Shown one piece after another: positions 48,530 through 59,600 of a DNA stretch of 64,000 bases. The notes under the pieces were generated by a model. The model was not told the DNA's origin and ran no database searches. It was given only the letters and a program-made list of their open reading frames with translations. Position 1 is the stretch's first letter. Each line of letters starts with the position of its first letter. A program made the translations under genes and the position numbers. The stretch is from Membranipora membranacea (taxonomy: Eukaryota > Bryozoa > Gymnolaemata > Cheilostomatida > Membraniporidae). Location of the stretch: assembly GCA_914767715.1 (NCBI GenBank), contig OU612068.1:12836001-12900000 (forward strand), read 5' to 3'.

Positions 48530-50865
48530 AATTAGGGTCAATTTTGCTTAAAAAAAACATGCCAAACGGCAGCATTGAAAAATAAAAACTCTGTTGGATT
48601 CTTATCAAACTCCGACCAGTTCAAGCTCTTATTGGCCTCATTCAAACTGCAGAATATTGGAATCCTCTGATTAACTGGTGGGTCATAACGCTGACTTGAA
48701 GTTTCAAAAATTATACCAAGGGAGGGTATCACGGTTTTTTTTCGCCGAGATCAAAAAATAGATTCACTTCAAACCTACCTCATAGGGAGGAGCAACTCCT
48801 GCTCATCTCGAATCTGCAAACCGTTTGGCTCTGCGGCTTTTCACTCTCCGTCAGCGTCCGTTTTAATTAGGGTCACTTTTGCTAAAAAAAAACATGCCAA
48901 ACGGCAGCATTGAAAAATAAAACTCTGTTGGATTCTTATCAAACTCCGACCAGTTCAAGCTCTTATTGGCCTCATTCAAACTGCAGAATATTGGAATCCT
49001 CTGATTAACTGGTGGGTCATAACGTTGACTTGAAGTTTCAAAAATTATACCAAGGGAGGGTATCACAGTTTTTTTTCGCCGAGATCAAAAAATAGATTCG
49101 CTTCATACCTACCTCATAGGGAGGAGCAACTCCTGCTCATCTCGAATCTGCAAACCGTTTGGCTCTGCGGCTTTTCACTCTCCGTCAGCGTCCGTTTTAA
49201 TTAGGGTCACTTTTGCTAAAAAAAACATGCCAAACGGCAGCATTGAAAAATAAAAACTATGTTGGATTCTTATCAAACTCCGACCAGTTCAAGCTCTTAT
49301 TGGCCTCATTCAAACTGCAGAATATTGCAATCCTTTGATTAACTGGTGGGTCATAACGCTGACTTGAAGTTTCAAAAATTATACCAAGGGAGGGTATCAC
49401 GGTTTTTTTTCGCCGAGATCAAAAAATAGATTCGCTTCAAACCTACCTCATAGGGAGGAGCAACTCCTGCTCATCTCGAATCTGCAAACCGTTTGGCTCT
49501 GCGGCTTTTCACTCTCCGTCAGCGTCCGTTTTAATTAGGGTCACTTTTGCTAAAAAAAAACATGCCAAACGGCAGCATTGAAAAATAAAAACTCTGTTGG
49601 ATTCTAATCAAACTCCTACCAGTTCAAGCTCTTATTGGCCTCATTCAAACTGCAGAATATTGGAATCCTCTGATTAACTGGTGGGTCATAACGCTGACTT
49701 GAAGTTTCAAAAATTATACCAAGGGAGGGTATCACGGTTTTTTTTCGCCGAGATCAAAAAATAGATTCACTTCAAACCTACCTCATAGGGAGAAGCAACT
49801 CTTGCTCATCTCGAATCTGCAAACCGTTTGGCTCTGCGGCTTTTCACTCTCCGTCAGCGTCCGTTTTAATTAGGGTCACTTTGGCTAAAAAAAAACATGC
49901 CAAACGGCAGCATTGAAAAATAAAAACTCTGTTGGATTCTTATCAAACTCCGACCAGTTCAAGCTCTTATTGGCCTCATTCAAACTGCAGAATATTGGAA
50001 TCCTCTGATTAACTGGTGGGTCATAACGCTGACTTGAAGTTTCAAAAATTATACCAAGGGAAGGTATCATGGTTTTTTTTCGCCGAGATCAAAAAATAGA
50101 TTCACTTCAAACCTACCTCATAGGGAGGAGCAACTCCTGCTCATCTCGAATCTGCAAACCGTTTGGCTCTGCGGTTTTTCACTCTCCGTCAGCGTCCGTT
50201 TTAATTAGGGTCACCTTTGCTAAAAAAAAACATGCCAAAGGGCAGCATTGAAAAATAAAAACTCTGTTGGATTGTTATCAAACTCCGACCAGTTCAAGCT
50301 CTTATTGGCCTCATTCAAACTGCAGAATATTAGAATCCTCTGCTTAACTGGTGGGTCATAACGCTGACTTGAAGTTTCAAAAATTATACCAAGGGAGGGT
50401 ATCACGGTTTTTTTTCGCCGAGATCAAAATATAGATTCGCTTCAAACCTACCTCATAGGGAGGAGCAACTCCTGCTCATCTCGAATCCGCAAACCGTTTG
50501 GCTCTGCGGCTTTTCACTCTCCGTCAGCGTCCGTTTTAATTAGGGTCACTTTTGCTAAAAAAAAACATGCCAAACGGCAGCATTGAAAAATAAAAACTCT
50601 GTTGGATTCTTATCAAACTCCGACCAGTTCAAGCTCTTATTGGCCTCATTCAAACTGCAGAATATTGGAATCCTCTGATTAACTGGTGGGTCATAACGCT
50701 GACTTGAAGTTTCAAAAATTATACCAAGGGAGGGTATCACGGTTTTTTTTCGCCGGGATCAAAAAATAGATTCGCTTCAAACCTACCTCATAGGGAGGAG
50801 CAACTCCTGCTCATCTCGAATCTGCAAACCGTTTGGCTCTGCGGCTTTTCACTCTCCGTCAGCGT
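48530..50865. repeat. 18-unit-offset block, copy 2 (seven units)
   Basis: Second copy of 42500-45170 with one monomer fewer. It keeps the markers AACTCTTGCTC (49798), CACTTTGGCT (49876), CAAAGGGCAGC (50236), GGATTGTTATC (50270) and CGCCGGGATC (50751). Private changes include ATCACAGTT near 49065 and ATCATGG near 50068. The right limit is near 50865, where this copy has CACCTTTGCT with AACGTGCC and the other has CAATTTTGCT. Confidence 0.86.
48863..49209. repeat. Chimeric monomer recording a recombination between neighbouring units
   Basis: The left part (four-A tract at 48919-48922) matches the unit at 42835 at offset 6,028. The right part (ACGTTGAC from 49022, TTCATACC near 49102) matches the next unit, 43188, at offset 5,693. 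The offset changes by exactly one unit between 48923 and 49023, which places the exchange within about 100 bp. This is what an unequal crossover, or an in-register deletion between adjacent monomers, leaves behind. The reverse direction, gain in the other copy, cannot be excluded from two copies alone. Confidence 0.82.
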
Positions 50866-53237
50866 CCGTTTTAATTAGGGTCACCTTTGCTAAAAAAAAA
50901 ACGTGCCAAACGGCAGCATTGAAAAATAAAAACTCTGTTGGATTCTTATCAAACTCCGACCAGTTCAAGCTCTTATTGGCCTCATTCAAACTGCAGAATA
51001 TTGGAATCCTCTGATTAACTGGTGGGTCATAACGCTGACTTGAAGTTTCAAAAATTATACCAAGGGAGGGTATCACGGTTTTTTTTCGCCGATATCAAAA
51101 AATAGATTCACTTCAAACCTACCTCATAGGGAGGAGCAACTCCTGCTCATCTCGAATCTGCAAATCGTTTGGCTCTGCGGCTTTTCACTCTCCGTCAGCG
51201 TCCGTTTTAATTAGGGTCACTTTTGCTAAAAAAAGACATGCCAAACGGCAGCATTGAAAAATAAAAACTCTGTTGGATTCTTATCAAACTCCTACCAGTT
51301 CAAGCTCTTATCGGCCTCATTCAAACTGCAGAATATTGGAATCCTCTGATTAACTGGTGGGTCATAACGTTGACTTGAAGTTTCAAAAATTATACCAAGG
51401 GAGGGTATCACGGTTTTTTTTCGCCGAGATCAAAAAATAGATTCGCTTCAAACCTACCTCATAGGGAGGAGCAACTCCTGCTCATCTCGAATCTGCAAAC
51501 CGTTTGGCTCTGCGGCTTTTCACTCTCCGTCAGCGTCCGTTTTAATTAGGGTCACTTTTGCTAAAAAAAAACATGCCAAACGGCAGCATTGAAAAATAAA
51601 AACTCTGTTGGATTCTTATCAAACTCCGACCAGTTCAAGCTCTTATTGGCCTCATTCAAACTGCAGAATATTGGAATCCTCTGATTAACTGGTGGGTCAT
51701 AACGTTGACTTGAAGTTTCAAAAATTATACCAAGGGAGGGTATCACGGTTTTTTTTCGCCGAGATCAAAAAATAGATTCGCTTCATACCTACCTCATAGG
51801 GAGGAGCAACTCCTGCTCATCTCGAATCTGCAAACCGTTTGGCTCTGCGGATTTTCACTCTCCGTCAGCGTCCGTTTTAATTAGGGTCACTTTTGCTAAA
51901 AAAAAACATGCCAAACGGCAGCATTGAAAAATAAAAAACTCTGTTGGATTCTTATCAAACTCCGACCAGTTCAAGCTCTTATTGGCCTCATTCAAACTGC
52001 AGAATATTGCAATCCTTTGATTAACTGGTGGGTCATAACGCTGACTTGAAGTTTCAAAAATTATACCAAGGGAGGGTATCACGGTTTTTTTTCGCCGAGA
52101 TCAAAAAATAGATTCGCTTCAAACCTACCTCATAGGGAGGAGCAACTCCTGCTCATCTCGAATCTGCAAACCGTTTGGCTCTGCGGCTTTTCACTCTCCG
52201 TCAGCGTCCGTTTTAATTAGGGTCACTTTTGCTAAAAAAAAACATGCCAAACGGCAGCATTGAAAAATAAAAACTCTGTTGGATTCTTATCAAACTCCGA
52301 CCAGTTCAAGCTCTTATTGGCCTCATTCAAACTGCAGAATATTGGAATCCTCTGATTAACTGGTGGGTCATAACGTTGACTTGAAGTTTCAAAAATTATA
52401 CCAAGGGAGGGTATCACGGTTTTTTTTCGCCGAGATCAAAAAATAGATTCGCTTCATACCTACCTCATAGGGAGGAGCAACTCCTGCTCATCTCGAATCT
52501 GCAAACCGTTTGGCTCTGCAGATTTTCACTCTCCGTCAGCGTCCGTTTAAATTAGGGTCACTTTTGCTAAAAAAAAACATGCCAAACGGCAGCATTGAAA
52601 AATAAAAACTCTGTTGGATTCTTATCAAACTCCGACCAGTTCAAGCTCTTATTGGCCTCATTCAAACTGCAGAATATTGCAATCCTTTGATTAACTGGTG
52701 GGTCATAACGCTGACTTGAAGTTTCAAAAATTATACCAAGGGAGGGTATCACGGTTTTTTTTCGCCGAGATCAAAAAATAGATTCGCTTCATACCTACCT
52801 CATAGGGAGGAGCAACTCCTGCTCATCTCGAATCTGCAAACCGTTTGGCTCTGCGGATTTTCACTCTCCGTCAGCGTCCGTTTTAATTAGGGTCACTTTT
52901 GCTAAAAAAAAACATGCCAAACGGCAGCATTGAAAAATAAAAACTCTGTTGGATTCTTATCAAACTCCGACCAGTTCAAGCTCTTATTGGCCTCATTCAA
53001 ACTGCAGAATATTGCAATCCTTTGATTAACTGGTGGGTCATAACGCTGACTTGAAGTTTCAAAAATTATACCAAGGGAGGGTATCACGGTTTTTTTTCGC
53101 CGAGATCAAAAAATAGATTCGCTTCAAACCTACCTCATAGGGAGGAGCAACTCCTGCTCATCTCGAATCTGCAAACCGTTTGGCTCTGCGGCTTTTCACT
53201 CTCCGTCAGCGTCCGTTTTAATTAGGGTCACTTTTGC
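50865..53237. repeat. Local 2- and 3-unit expansion of an ACGTTGAC / ATTGCAATCC pair
   Basis: Units with ACGTTGAC and TTCATACC are followed by units with ATTGCAATCC at 51561/51896 and 52232/52567. An extra ATTGCAATCC unit lies at 52902, before the next pair at 53237/53572. The steps are about 671 and 1,005 bp. The unit at 52567 combines ATTGCAATCC with TTCATACC and GCGGATTTTC, so it looks like a hybrid of the two types. One unit near 51933 has AAAAAACTCTG, one A longer than usual. The first unit (near 50883) has CACCTTTGCT with AACGTGCC. Confidence 0.8.
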
Positions 53238-54430
53238 TAAAAAAAAACATGCCAAACGGCAGCATTGAAAAATAAAAACTCTGTTGGATTCTTATCAAAC
53301 TCCGACCAGTTCAAGCTCTTATTGGCCTCATTCAAACTGCAGAATATTGGAATCCTCTGATTAACTGGTGGGTCATAACGTTGACTTGAAGTTTCAAAAA
53401 TTATACCAAGGGAGGGTATCACGGTTTTTTTTCGCCGAGATCAAAAAATAGATTCGCATCATACCTACCTCATAGGGAGGAGCAACTCCTGCTCATCTCG
53501 AATCTGCAAACCGTTTGGCTCTGCAGATTTTCACTCTCCGTCAGCGTCCGTTTAAATTAGGGTCACTTTTGCTAAAAAAAAACATGCCAAACGGCAGCAT
53601 TGAAAAATAAAAACTCTGTTGGATTCTTATCAAACTCCGACCAGTTCAAGCTCTTATTGGCCTCATTCAAACTGCAGAATATTGCAATCCTTTGATTAAC
53701 TGGTGGGTCATAACGCTGACTTGAAGTTTCAAAAATTATACCAAGGGAGGGTATCACGGTTTTTTTTCGCCGAGATCAAAAAATAGATTCGCTTCAAACC
53801 TACCTCATAGGGAGGAGCAACTCCTGCTCATCTCGAATCTGCAAACCGTTTGGCTCTGCGGCTTTTCACTCTCCGTCAGCGTCCGTTTTAATTAGGGTCA
53901 CTTTTGCTAAAAAAAAACATGCCAAACGGCAGCATTGAAAAATAAAAACTCTGTTGGATTCTAATCAAACTCCTACCAGTTCAAGCTCTTATTGGCCTCA
54001 TTCAAACTGCAGAATATTGGAATCCTCTGATTAACTGGTGGGTCATAACGCTGACTTGAAGTTTCAAAAATTATACCAAGGGAGGGTATCACGGTTTTTT
54101 TTCGCCGAGATCAAAAAGTAGATTCACTTCAAACCTACCTCATAGGGAGAAGCAACTCCTGCTCATCTCGAATCTGCAAACCGTTTGGCTCTGCGGCTTT
54201 TCACTCTCCGTCAGCGTCCGTTTTAATTAGGGTCACTTTTGCTAAAAGAAAACATGCCAAACGGCAGCATTGAAAAATAAAAACTCTGTTGGATTTTTAT
54301 CAAACTCCGACCAGTTCAAGCTCTTATTGGCCTCATTCAAACTGCAGAATATTGGAATCCTCTGATTAACTGGTGGGTCATAACGCTGACTTGAAGTTTC
54401 AAAAATTATACCAAGGGAGGGTATCACGGT
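53237..54430. repeat. Third copy of the four-unit core, 21 units after the second
   Basis: The order ACGTTGAC + GCAGATTTTC + GTTTAAATT, ATTGCAATCC, TTCTAATC + AAAAAGTAGATT, AAAAGAAAAC + GGATTTTTATC matches 39504-40694 and 46201-47391. The offset from the second copy is 7,036 bp (21 units plus 1). This copy lacks the GGGAAGG and GCGGTTTTTC changes that follow in the other two, so its right edge falls inside the last unit. A private TTCGCATCATACC is near 53454. Confidence 0.84.
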
Positions 54431-54990
54431 TTTTTTTCGCCGAGATCAAAAAATAGATTCACTTCAAACCTACCTCATAGGGAGGAGCAACTCCTGCTCA
54501 TCTCGAATCTGCAAACCGTTTGGCTCTGCGGCTTTTCACTCTCCGTCAGCGTCCGTTTTAATTAGGGTCACTTTTGCTAAAAAAAAACATGCCAAACGGC
54601 AGCATTGAAAAATAAAAACTCTGTTGGATTCTTATCAAACTCCTACCAGTTCAAGCTCTTATTGGCCTCATTCAAACTGCAGAATATTGGAATCCTCTGA
54701 TTAACTGGTGGGTCATAACGCTGACTTGAAGTTTCAAAAATTATACCAAGGGAGGGTATCACGGTTTTTTTTCGCCGAGATCAAAAAATAGATTCGCTTA
54801 AAACCTACCTCATAGGGAGGAGCAACTCCTGCTCATCTCGAATCTGCAAATCGTTTGGCTCTGCGGCTTTTCACTCTCCGTCAGCGTCCGTTTTAATTAG
54901 GGTCACTTTTGCTAAAAAAAAACATGCCAAACGGCAGCATTGAAAAATAAAAACTCTGTTGGATTCTTATCAAACTCCGACCAGTTCAAG
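54430..54990. repeat. Linking units
   Basis: Satellite monomers with CTCCTACCAG near 54650, GCTTAAAACC near 54796 and AAATCGTTTGG near 54848. No other sequence is present. Confidence 0.72.
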
Positions 54991-56590
54991 CTCTTATTGG
55001 CCTCATTCAAACTGCAGAATATTGGAATCCTCTGATTAACTGGTGGGTCATAACGCTGACTTGAAGTTTCAAAAATTATACCAAGGGAGGGTATCACGGT
55101 TTTTTTTCGCCGAGATCAAAAAATAGATTCACTTCAAACCTACCTCATAGGGAGGAGCAACTCCTGCTCATCTCGAATCTGCAAACCGTTTGGCTCTGCG
55201 GTTTTTCACTCTCCGTCAGCGTCCGTTTTAATTAGGGTCACCTTTGCTAAAAAAAAACATGCCAAACGGCAGCATTGAAAAATAAAAACTCTGTTGGATT
55301 CTTATCAAACTCCGACCAGTTCAAGCTCTTATTGGCCTCATTCAAACTGCAGAATATTGGAATCCTCTGATTAACTGGTGGGTCATAACGCTGACTTGAA
55401 GTTTCAAAAATTATACCAAGGGAGGGTATCACGGTTTTTTTTCGCCAAGATCAAAAAATAGATTCGCTTCAAACCTACCTCATAGGGAGGAGCAACTCCT
55501 GCTCATCTCGAATCTGCAAACCGTTTGGCTCTGCGGCTTTTCACTCTCCGTCAGCGTCCGTTTTAATTAGGGTCACTTTTGCTAAAAAAAAACATGCCAA
55601 ACGGCAGCATTGAAAAATAAAAACTCTGTTGGATTCTTATCAAACTCCGACCAGTTCAAGCTCTTATTGGCCTCATTCAAACTGCAGAATATTGGAATCC
55701 TCTGATTAACTGGTGGGTCATAACGCTGACTTGAAGTTTCAAAAATTATACCAAGGGAGGGTATCACGGTTTTTTTTCGCCGAGATCAAAAAATAGATTC
55801 ACTTCAAACCTACCTCATAGGGAGGAGCAACTCCTGCTCATCTCGAATCTGCAAACCGTTTGGCTCTGCGGCTTTTCACTCTCCGTCAGCGTCCGTTTAA
55901 ATTAGGGTCACTTTTGCTTAAAAAAAACATGCCAAACGGCAGCATTGAAAAATAAAAACTCTGTTGGATTCTTATCAAACTCCTACCAGTTTAAGCTCTT
56001 ATTGGCCTCATTCAAACTGCAGAATATTGGAATCCTCTGATTAACTGGTGGGTCATAACGTTGACTTGAAGTTTCAAAAATTATACCAAGGGAGGGTATC
56101 ACGGTTTTTTTTCGCCGAGATCAAAAAATAGATTCGCTTCAAACCTACCTCATAGGGAGGAGCAACTCCTGCTCATCTCCAATCTGCAAACCGTTTGGCT
56201 CTGCGGCTTTTCACTCTCCGTCAGCGTCCGTTTTAATTAGGGTCACTTTTGCTAAAAAAAAACATGCCAAACGGCAGCATTGAAAAATAAAAACTCTGTT
56301 GGATTCTTATCAAACTCTGACCAGTTCAAGCTCTTATTGGCTTCATTCAAACTGCAGAATATCGGAATCCTCTGATTAACTGGTGGGTCATAACGTTGAC
56401 TTGAAGTTTCAAAAATTATTCCAAGAGAGGGTATCACGGTTTTTTTTCGCCGAGATCAAAAAATAGATTCGCTTCATACCTACCTCATAGGGAGGAGCAA
56501 CTCCTGCTCATCTCGAATCTGCAAACCGTTTGGCTCTGCGGCTTTTCACTCTCCGTCAGCGTCCGTTTTAATTAGGATCACTTTTGCTAA
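54990..56590. repeat. Six-unit (exactly 2,010 bp) higher-order repeat, copy 1
   Basis: Shares with 57000-58600 at an offset of exactly 2,010 bp: GCGGTTTTTCAC with CACCTTTGCT (55199), GTTTAAATT with TTGCTTAAAAA (55895-55920), CTCCTACCAGTTTAAGC (55980), ACGTTGAC, GGCTTCATTC with AATATCGGAATCC (56340-56368) and ATTAGGATCAC (56572). Private changes include CGCCAAGATC near 55443, CTCCAATCTGC near 56178 and TATTCCAAGAGAGG near 56417. Confidence 0.87.
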
Positions 56591-56999
56591 AAAAAAACAT
56601 GCCAAACGGCAGCATTGAAAAATAAAAACTCTGTTGGATTCTTATCAAACTCCGACCAGTTCAAGCTCTTATTGGCCTCATTCAAACTGCAGAATATTGC
56701 AATCCTTTGATTAACTGGTGGGTCATAACGCTGACTTGAAGTTTCAAAAATTATACCAAGGGAGGGTATCACGGTTTTTTTTCGCCGAGATCAAAAAATA
56801 GATTCGCTTCAAACCTACCTCATAGGGAGGAGCAACTCCTGCTCATCTCGAATCCGCAAACCGTTTGGCTCTGCGGCTTTTCACTCTCCGTCAGCGTCCG
56901 TTTTAATTAGGGTCACTTTTGCTAAAAAAAAACATGCCAAACGGCAGCATTGAAAAATAAAAACTCTGTTGGATTCTTATCAAACTCCGACCAGTTCAA

Positions 57000-58600
57000 G
57001 CTCTTATTGGCCTCATTCAAACTGCAGAATATTGGAATCCTCTGATTAACTGGTGGGTCATAACGCTGACTTGAAGTTTCAAAAATTATACCAAGGGAGG
57101 GTATCACGGTTTTTTTTCGCCGAGATCAAAAAATAGATTCACTTCAAACCTACCTCATAGGGAGGAGCAACTCCTGCTCATCTCGAATCTGCAAACCGTT
57201 TGGCTCTGCGGTTTTTCACTCTCCGTCAGCGTCCGTTTTAATTAGGGTCACCTTTGCTAAAAAAAAACATGCCAAACGGCAGCATTGAAAAATAAAAACT
57301 CTGTTGGATTCTTATCAAACTCCGACCAGTTCAAGCTCTTATTGGCCTCATTCAAACTGCAGAATATTGGAATCCTCTGATTAACTGGTGGGTCATAACG
57401 CTGACTTGAAGTTTCAAAAATTATACCAAGGGAGGGTATCACGGTTTTTTTTCGCCGAGATCAAAAAATAGATTCGCTTCAAACCTACCTCATAGGGAGG
57501 AGCAACTCCTGCTCATCTCGAATCTGCAAACCGTTTGGCTCTGCGGCTTTTCACTCTCCGTCAGCGTCCGTTTTAATTAGGGTCACTTTTGCTAAAAAAA
57601 AACATGCCAAACGGCAGCATTGAAAAATAAAAACTCTGTTGGATTCTTATCAAACTCCGACCAGTTCAAGCTCTTATTGGCCTCATTCAAACTGCAGAAT
57701 ATTGGAATCCTCTGATTAACTGGTGGGTCATAACGCTGACTTGAAGTTTCAAAAATTATACCAAGGGAGTTTATCACGGTTTTTTTTCGCCGAGATCAAA
57801 AAATAGATTCACTTCAAACCTACCTCATAGGGAGGAGCAACTCCTGCTCATCTCGAATCTGCAAACCGTTTGGCTCTGCGGCTTTTCACTCTCCGTCAGC
57901 GTCCGTTTAAATTAGGGTCACTTTTGCTTAAAAAAAACATGCCAAACGGGAGCATTGAAAAATAAAAACTCTGTTGGATTCTTATCAAACTCCTACCAGT
58001 TTAAGCTCTTATTGGCCTCATTCAAACTGCAGAATATTGGAATCCTCTGATTAACTGGTGGGTCATAACGTTGACTTGAAGTTTCAAAAATTATACCAAG
58101 GGAGGGTATCACGGTTTTTTTTCGCCGAGATCAAAAAATAGATTCGCTTCAAACCTACCTCATAGGGAGGAGCAACTCCTGCTCATCTCGAATCTGCAAA
58201 CCGTTTGGCTCCGCGGCTTTTCACTCTCCGTCAGCGTCCGTTTTAATTAGGGTCACTTTTGCTAAAAAAAAACATGCCAAACGGCAGCATTGAAAAATAA
58301 AAACTCTGTTGGATTCTTATCAAACTCCGACCAGTTCAAGCTCTTATTGGCTTCATTCAAACTGCAGAATATCGGAATCCTCTGATTAACTGGTGGGTCA
58401 TAACGTTGACTTGAAGTTTCAAAAATTATACCAAGGGAGGGTATCACGGTTTTTTTTCGCCGAGATCAAAAAATAGATTCGCTTCATACCTACCTCATAG
58501 GGAGGAGCAACTCCTGCTCATCTCGAATCTGCAAACCGTTTGGCTCTGCGGCTTTTCACTCTCCGTCAGCGTCCGTTTTAATTAGGATCACTTTTGCTAA
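57000..58600. repeat. Six-unit (exactly 2,010 bp) higher-order repeat, copy 2
   Basis: Second copy of 54990-56590 with no net indel relative to it. Private changes include GGGAGTTTATC near 57768, ACGGGAGC near 57946 and GGCTCCGCGG near 58207. Between the copies lies one unit with ATTGCAATCC and GAATCCGC (56587-56860). After copy 2 the series changes to an ATTAGAATCC unit at 58597. Confidence 0.87.
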
Positions 58601-59600
58601 AAAAAAACATGCCAAACGGCAGCATTGGAAAATAAAAACTCTGTTGGATTCTTATCAAACTCCGACCAGTTCAAGCTCTTATTGGCCTCATTCAAACTGC
58701 AGAATATTAGAATCCTCTGATTAACTGGTGGGTCATAACGCTGACTTGAAGTTTCAAAAATTATACCAAGGGAGGGTATCACGGTTTTTTTTCGCCGAGA
58801 TCAAAAAATAGATTCGCTTCAAACCTACCTCATAGGGAGAAGCAACTCCTGCTCATCTCGAATCTGCAAACCGTTTGGCTCTGCGGCTTTTCACTCTCCG
58901 TCAGCGTCCGTTTTAATTAGGGTCACTTTGGCTAAAAAAAAACATGCCAAACGGCAGCATTGAAAAATAAAAACTCTGTTGGATTCTTATCAAACTCCGA
59001 CCAGTTCAAGCTCTTATTGGCCTCATTCAAACTGCAGAATATTGGAATCCTCTGATTAACTGGTGGGTCATAACGCTGACTTGAAGTTTCAAAAATTATA
59101 CCAAGGGAAGGTATCACGGTTTTTTTTCGCCGAGATCAAAAAATAGATTCACTTCAAACCTACCTCATAGGGAGGAGCAACTCCTGCTCATCTCGAATCT
59201 GCAAACCGTTTGGCTCTGCGGTTTTTCACTCTCCGTCAGCGTCCGTTTTAATTAGGGTCACCTTTGCTAAAAAAAAACATGCCAAACGGCAGCATTGAAA
59301 AATAAAAACTCTGTTGGATTCTTATCAAACTCCGACCAGTTCAAGCTCTTATTGGCCTCATTCAAACTGCAGAATATTGGAATCCTTTGATTAACTGGTG
59401 GGTCATAACGCTGACTTGAAGTTTCAAAAATTATACCAAGGGAGGGTATCACGGTTTTTTTTCTCCGAGATCAAAAAATAGATTCGCTTCAAACCTACCT
59501 CATAGGGAGGAGCAACTCCTGCTCATCTCGAATCTGCAAACCGTTTGGCTCTGCGGCTTTTCACTCTCCGTCAGCGTCCGTTTTAATTAGGGTCACTTTT
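58600..59600. repeat. Units with the GGGAAGG / GGTTTTTC / CACCTTTG haplotype
   Basis: Three monomers. The first has ATTAGAATCC and GGGAGAAGC, then CACTTTGGCT near 58926. The second carries the full linked haplotype GGGAAGG (59105), GCGGTTTTTCAC (59219) and CACCTTTGCT (59260), as in the 29-50 kb zone. The third has TTTTCTCCGAG near 59458. This is the last appearance of that haplotype in the window. Confidence 0.78.
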
